From Maribellus sp. CM-23 (GTDB lineage: Bacteria > Bacteroidota > Bacteroidia > Bacteroidales > Prolixibacteraceae), in contig NZ_JADWYJ010000004.1 of assembly GCF_021354595.1 (NCBI RefSeq), positions 310,001-374,000 on the forward strand: a stretch of 64,000 nucleotides of DNA. Reading direction: 5' to 3'. Below are positions 20,243 to 29,126 of the stretch, one piece after another (the first letter of the stretch is position 1; every line of letters starts with the position of its first letter). A program made the translations under genes and the position numbers. The notes beneath the pieces are model-generated. The model was given only the letters and a program-made list of their open reading frames with translations. It was not told the origin of the DNA and searched no databases.

Positions 20243-20830
20243 TTATTCGACGATGATGTCGTACTTCTGTAAAAGCCCGATCACGTTTTGATGCGAGAAA
20301 CGGGCATTGTAGATTTCATTTTTCTCCGGATCGATGGAAAACTGATAAGCGGTCGATAAATCGGCACGTTCCAGGTTGGTATTATCAAAAATAGTACCGA
20401 TCAGGTCGCAATCAGCAAAGATGGCTTCCGTGAGATCTGTTTCCGAGAAATCGACTTCTTCGAGTTTGCAGCCCGTAAACGTTGTCTTTTTTAGTTTTTG
20501 CTTATAAAAGGTAGAAAAGCTGAGGTTACAGTTTTCGAATTTCATGGCGAGCAGGAAAGGATTACACTCGTCGAATGCCAGTCCGATCAGCTTGCAGTTA
20601 TTGAATGCTACGTTCTGAAAAGCAGTGTTCCGGATCACAGCCATTCCGAGATCGCAGTTTTCAAAAGTGCAATCCATGAACATACTGCTCATGAGGTTGA
20701 CTTCGGCTAAGTTACAATTGATAAAATGACAACCCTCAAATTCAGCTCCTTGGACTTCCAAATCACTGAAAATCTCATTTTTAAAGGTCTTTCCTTCGGT
20801 AAACTTTCCCATTGTTTCGCAATTATTCAT
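20243..20830 (-). CDS. Pentapeptide repeat protein
   Basis: 195 residues made largely of A(D/N)LXX-type pentapeptide units, for example AEFEGCHFINCNLAEVNLMS near residues 30-49, and LTEAIFADCDLIGTIFDNTN with NLERADLS near the C-terminus. These fold as right-handed quadrilateral beta-helices. No signal peptide is seen, so it is probably cytosolic. Some family members protect DNA gyrase from quinolones, but the sequence alone does not support that role. An in-frame Met at codon 7 (20812) is a possible alternative start, because a TAATTTTG motif at 20832-20839 lies directly before the ATG at 20830. Confidence 0.85.
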   Translation of the reverse strand: MNNCETMGKFTEGKTFKNEIFSDLEVQGAEFEGCHFINCNLAEVNLMSSMFMDCTFENCDLGMAVIRNTAFQNVAFNNCKLIGLAFDECNPFLLAMKFENCNLSFSTFYKQKLKKTTFTGCKLEEVDFSETDLTEAIFADCDLIGTIFDNTNLERADLSTAYQFSIDPEKNEIYNARFSHQNVIGLLQKYDIIVE

Positions 20831-20857
20831 GCAAAATTAACCGAAAACACGAGAAAG

Positions 20858-22183
20858 CTATTGAACAAGTACTTTTATGGTTTGCTCACTTTGCGCTGAT
20901 TTTACCTGTACAAAATAAATTCCTGATTTGGCCGGTGCAACAATTCGGTTTTCTGATGTAAGAACTTGCCCGGAATACATTTTTCTCCCTGTAATGTCAT
21001 AAATCGAAATCTCAGGAACTCCCCTGTAGCCGTCTAACTTGATTGTCAGCTGTTCGCCTCTCAGAACCGGATTGGGGAAAACAGAAACTTCTGATTTGTT
21101 TTCAACCGGACCCGGAATTCCTGTAACGAGGCTTTTGTCTGTTGTATAGATCCTTTCGTCATATTTTTGGATCATAAAAATTCTTCCTTCGGATGTTTCT
21201 ACAAAAAACTGCTCGGTTCTTACGTTTAGTGTATCAGTACCTAGTCCATAATCCAGAATTTCCCAATTACTGCCATCTTTCGAAAAGCAGGTACCACCCA
21301 CATTAATGTACCCATTTATTGAGCTGTACCAATCACCATTTTTCGAGATATACCTGTTGTTGATCGGATCATCTTCCCACCAATGAGCGTGTTCTCCCAT
21401 TATCATTACTTTCCAGAAACTGGCGTTGGAAACATCGTTGATACTTTTACTTAAATTCAGACCGACCCAAAAGTTGCTTGCTGTTCCATTAAAGCTCATG
21501 TAAATACTGTCGTTGGAAAGGATGGATAATCCGGTTGCCTTAACTATTTTGATTGGGCTGGCCAGATCATCAACATTGATGGTTACTTTTTGCCACAACA
21601 AACCACTGGTTTCCGAAATAAAAAGACCGCCGGCACCGGTGCTGTTTATGTCAGAAGTGATAAGATAAACCCGGTCGTTTTTATCGACAGCGACCTTGGT
21701 ACAGCCGGGGTTAGAGTTTAGCCCGTTGTTGCGTTTGCTCCAGGACGCGCCATTGTTGCCCGAGAAAAAGATTCCGTCTCCCTTTTCTTCTATCCCGGTA
21801 ATGGCAAATAGTTCACCGTAACTGTTCTCGGTTAATTGAGTTACCGGGTAGATTGAGTTGATCGCAACAGAATCCCAGGTTATTCCCGTGTCATCAGAGA
21901 AAAATATTTTTCCCTTTCCGCCGGCAAATATTCTCCCTTTGTTTGAGGCGTAAACCGTGAATAGTTCTGAACAGTCCAATCCTTTTTCGAGGCTGTAGCA
22001 TTCATCGGTGCTTCGCAATACCGAATTCCGGGTACTAACCAGAATTACTGAATCGTTTGAAAGGGTGATTCCCGTTTTAGGCCCCCCCCAGAATTCGTTG
22101 GTGGTTAACCAAAACTGTTGTCCGCTACCTTGGTAAAACTGAAACAACAGCAGCGTTAATAAAAAAAGTTTAATTGTTTTCAT
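20858..22183 (-). CDS. Secreted beta-propeller-like protein with T9SS C-terminal sorting domain
   Basis: 441 residues. Signal peptide MKTIKLFLLTLLLFQFYQGS, then a body with BNR/YCF48-like repeats: DSVILVSTRNSVLRSTDECY, AGGKGKIFFSDDTGITWDS and DGIFFSGNNGASWSKRNN. The last about 75 residues form a type A T9SS sorting domain: SVFPNPVLRGEQLTIKL, ISIYDITGRKMYSGQVL, then SGIYFVQVKSAQSEQTIKVL. This predicts export across the outer membrane by T9SS and surface attachment or release. Ligand or enzyme activity is not evident; the propeller resembles sialidase-type repeats without clear Asp-box catalysis. Confidence 0.85.
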   Translation of the reverse strand: MKTIKLFLLTLLLFQFYQGSGQQFWLTTNEFWGGPKTGITLSNDSVILVSTRNSVLRSTDECYSLEKGLDCSELFTVYASNKGRIFAGGKGKIFFSDDTGITWDSVAINSIYPVTQLTENSYGELFAITGIEEKGDGIFFSGNNGASWSKRNNGLNSNPGCTKVAVDKNDRVYLITSDINSTGAGGLFISETSGLLWQKVTINVDDLASPIKIVKATGLSILSNDSIYMSFNGTASNFWVGLNLSKSINDVSNASFWKVMIMGEHAHWWEDDPINNRYISKNGDWYSSINGYINVGGTCFSKDGSNWEILDYGLGTDTLNVRTEQFFVETSEGRIFMIQKYDERIYTTDKSLVTGIPGPVENKSEVSVFPNPVLRGEQLTIKLDGYRGVPEISIYDITGRKMYSGQVLTSENRIVAPAKSGIYFVQVKSAQSEQTIKVLVQ

Positions 22184-22291
22184 GTTTGTGCTTTGTATTA
22201 ATCTGTTAACGAAGGGGTAGATGTTATTTTCAGTTCGATGGTTGCGTTGGTAACCAATTTTTTTGCTTGAGTGAAAAGAAACGGGAAAAAC

Positions 22292-22723
22292 TCAAACGTC
22301 GTAATTTTTGGAAATCCACGATTCTGCCTGGGAAATGGTTTCACAGAGTATAGTTGTGACCTTATTGTTACTTCGCTTTTTTAGTTCTACCGATGAAAAT
22401 TTGGAAAACATATCGGGCGAAATAATGCTGATGTTGTAGCGCAAGCCATGTTCAAAATTAAGCGGGAAAAAGTAGTTGGTAATCCAATCCACCAATCCGG
22501 CCCAGGCACCTTCCAGTTCCTTGGTGTCGTGCACATGAAACTTACAGTTCTTTTTCGAGCCTTCCCGCTTTTGCCACTCATACATCCGCATCGAAGCCGT
22601 TTTAACTTCTTCTTCGGAACACGGGCCCATCCATTTCATGAGCAGGTAGTTCTTTTGTGGCTCGTAGCTTATTTTTCCGTAGAGCTCACCCGAAGCATTT
22701 CTGATAAGGTCAACAACTATCAT
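22292..22723 (-). CDS. Hypothetical protein
   Basis: 143 residues, not recognised. It lacks a signal peptide or membrane segment and has an alternating beta/alpha look: LYGKISYEPQKNYLLMKWMG, a helix with ASMRMYEWQKREG, then CKFHVHDTKELEGAWAGLVD. The pattern is reminiscent of small STAS/SpoIIAA-like proteins of Bacteroidota, but the match is too weak to name. It follows the cupin gene by 33 bases on the same strand and could share its transcript. Confidence 0.7.
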   Translation of the reverse strand: MIVVDLIRNASGELYGKISYEPQKNYLLMKWMGPCSEEEVKTASMRMYEWQKREGSKKNCKFHVHDTKELEGAWAGLVDWITNYFFPLNFEHGLRYNISIISPDMFSKFSSVELKKRSNNKVTTILCETISQAESWISKNYDV

Positions 22724-22756
22724 TTAAAACGGTGAAATTTGTGAAAGAAAAAATAC

Positions 22757-23254
22757 TCAATTTTCCATTAATTCCGGCAATACAAAATGCACATTGTGAG
22801 CGGCAGCATGTTCAAATGCTTTCGATACATCCATTTTACTGAAATCGGGTACTTTCTGAAGGTCAGGAAGGGGAGTGTTCTCTTCCACGGTAGTTCCGAT
22901 AACTCTGAAATAATCCAGCAGATTTCCGGGGCTGAGTAAAACCACCATCTTCCCAGGTGTTTGTCCAACGTTTTTAAAGGTGTGAATGGCGTTCGACGGA
23001 ACATGAATAACACTGCCCTGGCAAGCTTTGAAAGGATTCTGAATATCATTCAAAATAAATTCAAATGTACCTTCCACAATGTAAAATATTTCTTCGTCGG
23101 GGTGGGTGTGTGGGGGCGGTCCTCCCAGTGGCGGAACATTTTCTTCAAAAATGGCATACTCATTTCCTGTTTCTCGATTGCTCACCAATACTTTGATAAG
23201 ATCGGTTAGTACGATCAATTCTTCGTTCTTCTTTTCTGTTTTCATTTTCTTCAT
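22757..23254 (-). CDS. Cupin domain protein
   Basis: 165 residues, a single cupin barrel. Motif 1 is PPPHTHPDEEIFYIVEG (two His and a Glu as metal ligands, about residues 47-63). Motif 2 is around IHVPSNAIHTFKNVGQTPGK (about 85-105), with the third His. Small cupins of this type bind a metal or small molecule; the substrate is unknown. The gene lies downstream of the Crp-type regulator, and a perfect TTGAT-N4-ATCAA palindrome stands in its upstream region, so it is the likely target of that regulator. An ATG three codons further in is also possible. Confidence 0.85.
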   Translation of the reverse strand: MKKMKTEKKNEELIVLTDLIKVLVSNRETGNEYAIFEENVPPLGGPPPHTHPDEEIFYIVEGTFEFILNDIQNPFKACQGSVIHVPSNAIHTFKNVGQTPGKMVVLLSPGNLLDYFRVIGTTVEENTPLPDLQKVPDFSKMDVSKAFEHAAAHNVHFVLPELMEN

Positions 23255-23338
23255 TTTGTTTTCTGAATATTGAGTTCAATTACTCAAAGACTTATGAATC
23301 TTCTGAAAACAAAGGAACGAAGGCTAAAACAGAATCTA

Positions 23339-23354
23339 CTTGATTCAAATCAAG
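23339..23354. promoter_or_regulatory. Perfect Crp/Fnr-type operator (TTGAT-N4-ATCAA)
   Basis: CTTGATTCAAATCAAG is a 16-base palindrome with 7-bp arms containing the exact FNR-type consensus TTGAT TCAA ATCAA. It lies 85 bases upstream of the cupin ATG and just after the stop of the Crp-family gene. That regulator has the E-xx-SR recognition-helix pattern that reads TTGAT in FNR. A role as hairpin terminator is less likely because no T-run follows on the minus strand. Confidence 0.6.
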
Positions 23355-23358
23355 AACG

Positions 23359-23928
23359 CTAAACCAGGAAACGGGCGCGGTAGCGGCTAAGCGTTTCGGG
23401 CGTGATGTTTAAATAGCTGGCCACGTAATGAAGCGGAATACGTTTGAAGATTTTCGGGTGCTCTTCCAGCAGGTTCTTGAAACGTAACTCGGGCGAGAAC
23501 TTCAGGAGTGCCTCTTCGCGTTTCTCGGTTCGGATAAAGTGTTCCTGAACGATAAAATCGGAAAGCTGCTTCAACGTGGGATGCTGTTCAGTGAGCTGTT
23601 CAATATGCTGTTTGCTGAATTGAATGACCTCGCAATTTTCGATGGCAACAATGTTTACGATCGAAGGAGTTTCCGAAAGAAAGCTGGCAAACGAACCTAC
23701 CACCGAATTCTCGAAGAAAAAATCGTTGCAAGCTTCGCGGTCGGGCGAATTGTAGAAAAGCCGCATGCTGCCGCTCTCAATAAAGCCAATCGAAGTGCAG
23801 ACTTCGCCTTCCGTCAAAAAGAACTCATTTTTTTGAAAATGGGTGATGCGGGCACTATTCATAAGTGCATCAAAAGCATCTTCCGTCAGGGGAAATATTT
23901 TTTGAATATTGTAGAAGATTCTCTTCAT
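23359..23928 (-). CDS. Crp/Fnr-family transcriptional regulator
   Basis: 189 residues. The N-terminal cyclic-nucleotide-binding-type barrel (about 10-120) contains FLTEGEVCTSIGFIESGSMR. The C-terminal winged HTH (about 145-189) ends with YLNITPETLSRYRARFLV. The recognition helix has Glu178, Ser181 and Arg182, the same E-xx-SR arrangement that contacts TTGAT in E. coli FNR. No N-terminal Cys cluster is present, so it is not an FNR-like Fe-S oxygen sensor; the ligand is unknown. It precedes the cupin gene on the same strand, with a matching palindrome between them. Confidence 0.9.
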   Translation of the reverse strand: MKRIFYNIQKIFPLTEDAFDALMNSARITHFQKNEFFLTEGEVCTSIGFIESGSMRLFYNSPDREACNDFFFENSVVGSFASFLSETPSIVNIVAIENCEVIQFSKQHIEQLTEQHPTLKQLSDFIVQEHFIRTEKREEALLKFSPELRFKNLLEEHPKIFKRIPLHYVASYLNITPETLSRYRARFLV

Positions 23929-23954
23929 TCAAAGGCCTTCTTTGTTCGCGTTCC

Positions 23955-23971
23955 AGGTACCGGTGGTACCT
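23955..23971. promoter_or_regulatory. Perfect 7-bp inverted repeat between the TPR and Crp-type genes
   Basis: AGGTACC-GGT-GGTACCT lies between the stop of the TPR gene and the start of the Crp-family gene, 27 bases upstream of the latter. It lacks a T-run. It may be an operator or an RNA hairpin; the arms do not match the TTGAT box. Confidence 0.4.
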
Positions 23972-25948
23972 TTAATTACAGTAACGCTTGATAATATTGT
24001 AAGCTCCTTCGATTCCCAGTTCTCCGGCGCGGCTTAAATCGATTGCTCCGCCTTCCACATCATCGAGGTATATTTTGGTTAAGCCCCGGTTGAAATAAGC
24101 TTCTGCAAATTTAGGCTCCAGCCGAATGGCCTGGTTCAGGTCTTCCACGGCGCTTTTGTATTCGCCCAGCCGAAGTTTTATGTAGGCCCGGTTGTAGTAG
24201 CCAAAAAAGAATTTGGGATTCAGGAACAGCGTGATTTCGTAATCATCCAGTATCTGCCGGTAATCAAGCGAAACATCGTCGCCCGAAGCTTTGTTGCCGG
24301 TTTTGTTCAGCGCAATGGAAACGTTTTCCTGTCCGTTGGCTACCAGTTCCATTTGCTCGTGCATTTTGTAACGGCTGTTGGCCCGGCAGAAATACGAAAC
24401 AGCCAGCTTCTCATCCTCCTGAATGGCTTTGTCGAGGTCTTCGATGGCCGCAGAATACTTCCCGGTTAAACTGTAGAAAATTCCCCGGCTAAGGTGGTTG
24501 TGTGCATTGTCTTGTACCGCAATCTTCTCGTTAAAATAGAGAATGAAATTTTCGAAAATAGCTTTGTAGGCATCCACCGGTTTGTTGGTGATCGACAGAA
24601 TCGGGTTGTAGTTATTTTTTACGTTCAGGTCGTCGATCGCCACGTTGTAATACTGAAAACGGTTGTAATCCACTGCATTTTTCTCGAAGGCCGAGATAAT
24701 AAAAAGTGGTTGCAGGTCGATCACAATGTTTTTATCCTGAAGTTGGATGTCTTCTTCTTCCGGCGTCTGCGTGCTTTCTTCGGGTATTTCGCGGGTTTCT
24801 TCCACAATCAGGTCCATGCGCGAATGGCGACGACGGCGCTCGGCATCTCTTTCTTCTTCTTCGCGGGCATCTTTTTGTTTTTGGGCAGCCGCATAATCCA
24901 CCGCCTGGTTGTTTTGATTACTAGCTTGTGCAGTTTGATCAGCAGCAGTCTGTTGCTGTTTCTGATCGTCTTTCTGATTGTTTTTTTGCGTATTCCCCTG
25001 CTGATTGCCTTTTTGCTGTTGTTGCTGAGCCAGTTGCTCTGCATTGATCTTCCGGTTGCTGAAATCATACTGCGGATTCAGCTGGGCGGCAATCTGGTAA
25101 TCGGTTTCGTATCCGGGGCGGCCCAGAATTTCTTTGGCCATTGCCCGGTTAAAGTAGGCACTTGCGATTTCTGGGTTTAGTTGAACCGCCATATCGTAGT
25201 CCATAATAGCGCTGGTGTAATCCTCCAGCTTGTGCTTTACAATACCGCGGTTGTTAAAAGCCAGGGCATTGGTTGCATCAAACTTGATGCTTTGGTCGTA
25301 ATCGCGAAGTGCCGAAGCGTAATCATTCAGTTCAAAACGTGCCAGCCCCCGGTTTAAATACGCTGCTGCATAGTGGGGACGGATGATGATGACCTGGTTC
25401 AGGTCTTTTATGGCACCCATCACATCGCCGCTTACAATTTTGGCGTTGCTTCGGGCCATCAGGGCATGTGTCGATTTGGGGTTGATCTCCAGCGAGCGGT
25501 CATAGTCGGCAATAGCACCTTTTATATCGCGTAAGGCCAGTTTGGCAATCCCGCGGTTGTTGTAAATGGCTTCGTCATCCGGATCAAACTCCAGCGCCCG
25601 GTTATAGTCTTCTATAGCTTTATCGTAACGATGCAGGTTGTGGTAAGCCATTCCCCGGTTGTTGTAAGCCATCGGGTAGTATGGTTTAATTTCAATGGCT
25701 TTGTTGTAATCTTCAATGGCGCCCCGGTAATCTTCCAGCGAATGTTTGGCAATTCCGCGGTACAAATACGCCTCAGCCAGGTAGGGTTTAAATTCAATCA
25801 CAATGTTGAAATATTCGATAGCCCCGGTATAATTTCCAATTGAAATACGGGTTCTTCCCACCCTGATGAAATGGTCGATATTGAGTTGTGCTTCAGCCAT
25901 AAAAACAAAGGCCGTCAGCATAAAAAATAGGATCGTAAGTTTTTTCAT
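23972..25948 (-). CDS. Exported tetratricopeptide repeat protein, two TPR arrays with a Gln-rich linker
   Basis: 658 residues with a signal peptide (LTILFFMLTAFVFMAEAQ). About eight consecutive TPR units run from residue 25 to 300; typical units read AYNNRGMAYHNLHRYDKAIE and AIYNNRGIAKLALRDIKGAI. A long low-complexity linker rich in Gln, Asn and Lys (about 305-365) and a charged stretch (EEERDAERRRRHSRMD) follow. A second region with TPRs (about 455-658) includes HLSRGIFYSLTGKYSAAIED. Probably a periplasmic or outer-membrane scaffold; no catalytic motif is seen. It ends just before the Crp-type gene. Confidence 0.88.
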   Translation of the reverse strand: MKKLTILFFMLTAFVFMAEAQLNIDHFIRVGRTRISIGNYTGAIEYFNIVIEFKPYLAEAYLYRGIAKHSLEDYRGAIEDYNKAIEIKPYYPMAYNNRGMAYHNLHRYDKAIEDYNRALEFDPDDEAIYNNRGIAKLALRDIKGAIADYDRSLEINPKSTHALMARSNAKIVSGDVMGAIKDLNQVIIIRPHYAAAYLNRGLARFELNDYASALRDYDQSIKFDATNALAFNNRGIVKHKLEDYTSAIMDYDMAVQLNPEIASAYFNRAMAKEILGRPGYETDYQIAAQLNPQYDFSNRKINAEQLAQQQQQKGNQQGNTQKNNQKDDQKQQQTAADQTAQASNQNNQAVDYAAAQKQKDAREEEERDAERRRRHSRMDLIVEETREIPEESTQTPEEEDIQLQDKNIVIDLQPLFIISAFEKNAVDYNRFQYYNVAIDDLNVKNNYNPILSITNKPVDAYKAIFENFILYFNEKIAVQDNAHNHLSRGIFYSLTGKYSAAIEDLDKAIQEDEKLAVSYFCRANSRYKMHEQMELVANGQENVSIALNKTGNKASGDDVSLDYRQILDDYEITLFLNPKFFFGYYNRAYIKLRLGEYKSAVEDLNQAIRLEPKFAEAYFNRGLTKIYLDDVEGGAIDLSRAGELGIEGAYNIIKRYCN

Positions 25949-26113
25949 CTAATTAAAAATCTCCACCGTTTATGGTTTTGAATGTAACTCATCTTCTTTT
26001 GGAAAGACTTGTTTCATCTTCTGTTTTAACTGAACAAACAAAAATAACATTTTAGGAGCATGCCCTTCGTTTCGCTTAATTTTATTTAACTTATCGCACT
26101 AAAATTGTGAAGA

Positions 26114-26683
26114 ATGTGTAAACGCTGTGATTGGAGTACCTCGAATGAATTAATGATTCGCTACCACGACGAGGAGTGGGGAGTGCCTTTGCACGATGAC
26201 CGGAAACTGTTTGAATTTTTTGTGCTGGAAGGGTTTCAGGCGGGGTTGAGCTGGCAGATTGTGCTTAACAAACGGGAGAATTTCAGAAAGGCGTTTGATC
26301 ATTTCGATCCTAAACTGGTAGCCAGGTACGACGAGAAGAAGCTGGAAGAACTGGGCAACGATGCTTCCATTATTCGTAACAGGCAAAAAATAGCTGCCTG
26401 CGTGAACAATGCACAGCGTTTCCTTGAAATTCAAAAAGAATTTGGAAGCTTCGATCATTACATCTGGGGCTTTGTAGATCATAAACCGGTGGTGAATGCT
26501 TTCGCATCGCAAAAGGAGCTTCCGGCCAAGACCGAACTTTCGGATAAAATATCGGCCGATCTGAAAAAGAGAGGCTTTAAATTTGTGGGCTCCACAGTAA
26601 TTTATGCACACATGCAGGCTACCGGAATGGTGAACGATCATCTAACCAATTGTTTTCGTTACAAAGAGGTTCAAAAGCAATAA
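26114..26683 (+). CDS. tag: DNA-3-methyladenine glycosylase I
   Basis: 189 residues, the usual length. It removes 3-methyladenine from alkylated DNA. The zinc site matches E. coli Tag: Cys5, His18 and the C-terminal H-x3-C pair His176/Cys180 (NDHLTNC). The catalytic region is LEGFQAGLSW with Glu39, and the HhH-type core includes ASIIRNRQKIAACVNNA. It is a stand-alone gene between divergent and co-directional neighbours. Confidence 0.95.
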   Translation: MCKRCDWSTSNELMIRYHDEEWGVPLHDDRKLFEFFVLEGFQAGLSWQIVLNKRENFRKAFDHFDPKLVARYDEKKLEELGNDASIIRNRQKIAACVNNAQRFLEIQKEFGSFDHYIWGFVDHKPVVNAFASQKELPAKTELSDKISADLKKRGFKFVGSTVIYAHMQATGMVNDHLTNCFRYKEVQKQ

Positions 26684-26883
26684 TTTAGACGGATTGTAAT
26701 TTAGCGCTAAGCGGTTTTTAGTCACTTTCTTAAATCAAATATTTTATTATTTTTGGTGCCATTCAGTACATGAAGGGATAGTTTAATTTTATATGCAGCG
26801 CCTGAAGAACACTGGTTTATACAGCTTTGTTGTGTTTACAGTCGTTTCATATTTCACCTAAAAGAATAAAATAGTTTAGTTTC

Positions 26884-28092
26884 ATGAAATTGCGCTTTGT
26901 ATTAACCACTCTACTGGCGGTATTTGTTTTAAGTGTATTTGCCGAGAACGATAAGGGGAAGAAGGAAGAGAATGTTGGGTATGTTTTTGACGATGAGATT
27001 GCACTGCCGGTAACACCGGTAAAAGATCAGTACCGTACGGGTACTTGTTGGTCTTTCTCAGCCATTTCATTACTGGAGTCAGAAATGCTTCGACTGGGGA
27101 AACCAGTGGTTGATTTGTCCGAGATGTTTGTGGTTTGGCATACCTATTCCGAAAAAGCACAGAAATATGTTCGTTTGCACGGCGAAAACACCTTCTCGGC
27201 AGGAGGAGCTTTTCACGATGTTACCAACATGATCCGGGAATACGGAATTGTTCCGGAGTCGGTTTTCAACGGTTTGCAATACGGCGAGAAAAAGCACGTA
27301 CACGGCGAGATGGACGAAGTGCTGAAACAAAATGTGGATGCAGTAGTGGCCAACAAAAACCGTACGCTGAGTACCGTGTGGCGCGAAGCTGTTGAGGGCA
27401 CCCTGAATACTTACCTGGGGAAAACGCCTGATAAATTTGAATACGAAGGAAAACAATATACTCCGCAAAGTTTTGCCAGCGAATATGTTGGCCTGAACAT
27501 GGACGATTATGTTGAGATTTCTTCCTATACACACCATCCGTTTTATTCAAAATTTATTCTGGAAGTACCGGATAACTGGTCGTGGGACGAAGTGTACAAC
27601 GTGCCGGTGAATGAACTGGAAGAGATTATTGATTATTCGCTGAAGAATGGAATCACCGTTGCGTGGGCCGCTGATGTAAGCGAGAAAGGATTTCTGACAA
27701 GCAACAAAGGTGTGGCGGTATTGCCTGCTGCTCCCGACGAGGATATGAGCGATGCCGAAATTGCCCGCTGGGAATCACTTCCTGAACGCGAAAAGGAAAA
27801 GGAATTATACCAGCTCGATAGCCCGGTGCCTGAATTAAAAGTATCGCAGGAAATGCGTCAGGCAGCTTTTGATAACTACCAGACAACCGATGATCATGGA
27901 ATGCACATTGTTGGAATTGCCAAAGATCAGGAGGGTGAGACCTTTTACAAAGTGAAAAATTCGTGGGGTGATTACAACAAATACAACGGATATTTTTATG
28001 CCTCTAAACCTTATGTTACGTATAAAACTATGTGTATTATGGTACACAAGGATGGCATACCCCAAAGTATTAGAGAAAAACTTGAGCTTTAG
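26884..28092 (+). CDS. C1B-family aminopeptidase (bleomycin hydrolase-like), exported
   Basis: 402 residues. A signal peptide (LRFVLTTLLAVFVLSVFA) is followed by a papain-fold peptidase of family C1B. The catalytic Cys55 sits in TGTCWSFSA, preceded by KDQYRTG, which supplies the oxyanion Gln. His338 is in TTDDHGMHIVGIAKD, and Asn359 in VKNSWGDY. Family members are usually cytosolic hexamers; the signal peptide suggests a periplasmic form, as often in Bacteroidota. A strong terminator follows. Confidence 0.92.
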   Translation: MKLRFVLTTLLAVFVLSVFAENDKGKKEENVGYVFDDEIALPVTPVKDQYRTGTCWSFSAISLLESEMLRLGKPVVDLSEMFVVWHTYSEKAQKYVRLHGENTFSAGGAFHDVTNMIREYGIVPESVFNGLQYGEKKHVHGEMDEVLKQNVDAVVANKNRTLSTVWREAVEGTLNTYLGKTPDKFEYEGKQYTPQSFASEYVGLNMDDYVEISSYTHHPFYSKFILEVPDNWSWDEVYNVPVNELEEIIDYSLKNGITVAWAADVSEKGFLTSNKGVAVLPAAPDEDMSDAEIARWESLPEREKEKELYQLDSPVPELKVSQEMRQAAFDNYQTTDDHGMHIVGIAKDQEGETFYKVKNSWGDYNKYNGYFYASKPYVTYKTMCIMVHKDGIPQSIREKLEL

Positions 28093-28107
28093 TTCAACTG
28101 GGAGCAG

Positions 28108-28137
28108 CCCTTCAGAGTTTTCTGAAGGGTTTTTTTA
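28108..28137 (+). terminator. Intrinsic terminator after the C1B peptidase gene
   Basis: Stem cccttcaga (28108-28116) / tctgaaggg (28121-28129) with loop gttt and a T-run 28130-28136. Confidence 0.9.
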
Positions 28138-28160
28138 TCTTTGGAACTCAAATCGATACG

Positions 28161-29057
28161 ATGAGAAAACTTTTCCTCTTTATTTTATTTTCGGTACTAA
28201 GCTTTTCCTCTTTTGCTGAAGAGGACTGGGGCTGGTGGAACGAACTTCATGGCTGGAAAACGGGTATGCCCGGCTGGCGGAACTGGATAATTATATCACC
28301 CGCTTACTTGGGGCCCAATGCCTTGCCAGTGCCGGAAGTAAAAAAGGGTTTTTTTCTCAACGAAAGTGAATTTGCCTTAACCGCTTCCACGCATTTTCAT
28401 TCGGGCGATCCAACCCAGGATATTTCGGGCCGGCTTTTTATCCCTTTTGCAAAGGGAAAGATCGCGGTTGAAATGTATGGCGTAATGATGGAACATTATG
28501 CATACACCGAAGAAATAAGAAACGAACGTTTTTCGCGCGATAAAGACGGTAAAGGAACCGCCATTGGCGATTTTTATTTTTCCACGTTGATTCAGTTGAC
28601 ACGCGACCGGAAGTTTCCGAACACTTTGTTCCGGATGGCATTGAGGACAGCTTCGGGAGGGAAACTGGAGGCTGCCCGCTATTCCGATGCGCCGGGCTAT
28701 TTTTTTGATGTGAGCTCATCCAAAGATTTCGGCACCCGCGAAAGCCTGCTTTTTCGTCCGTACGGAATGATTGGTTTTTACAGCTGGCAAACCAACGACG
28801 AACTGATGCTTCAAAACGATGCCCTGCTTTACGGATTGGGAACCGAATGGGAACACAACAGTTGGCGTTTGGGCGCTTCGTGGTCGGGGTATCACGGGTA
28901 TAAAAATACGGGAGACCGGCCTATGCAACTGAATTTCGACCTTCGGAAAGACTTTTCAAAAAGTGCTATCAGCCTGCAATACCAGCATGGCTTGCACGAC
29001 TGGCTTTATAAAACCCTTCGATTTTCGTTTATCTGGAAATTTAATGCGGTAAAATAA
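28161..29057 (+). CDS. Putative outer-membrane beta-barrel protein
   Basis: 298 residues. A signal peptide (KLFLFILFSVLSFSSFA) is followed by a sequence of alternating aromatic and polar strands: ESEFALTASTHFHSGD, GKIAVEMYGVMMEHYAY, RPYGMIGFYSWQTNDEL and SWRLGASWSGYHGY. The last residues, LRFSFIWKFNAVK, look like a barrel-closing strand. Likely a small outer-membrane barrel conserved in Bacteroidota; no family name can be given with confidence. It stands directly before a GT2 glycosyltransferase. Confidence 0.7.
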   Translation: MRKLFLFILFSVLSFSSFAEEDWGWWNELHGWKTGMPGWRNWIIISPAYLGPNALPVPEVKKGFFLNESEFALTASTHFHSGDPTQDISGRLFIPFAKGKIAVEMYGVMMEHYAYTEEIRNERFSRDKDGKGTAIGDFYFSTLIQLTRDRKFPNTLFRMALRTASGGKLEAARYSDAPGYFFDVSSSKDFGTRESLLFRPYGMIGFYSWQTNDELMLQNDALLYGLGTEWEHNSWRLGASWSGYHGYKNTGDRPMQLNFDLRKDFSKSAISLQYQHGLHDWLYKTLRFSFIWKFNAVK

Positions 29058-29126
29058 GTTCTGTTTTTCACGGAATATGTAAGTTTGTATCACTTTTTTT
29101 TATCACTAACTGAAACATCTGCAACA

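Noticed and set aside
24494-25180. 228-codon open frame on + strand
   Set aside because: Antisense to the TPR protein; hydrophobic sequence arises from reverse-complemented repeats.
29085-29126. TTG start for the GT2 glycosyltransferase
   Set aside because: The added 14 residues are not conserved-looking; ATG at 29127 starts the GT-A fold at the usual place.
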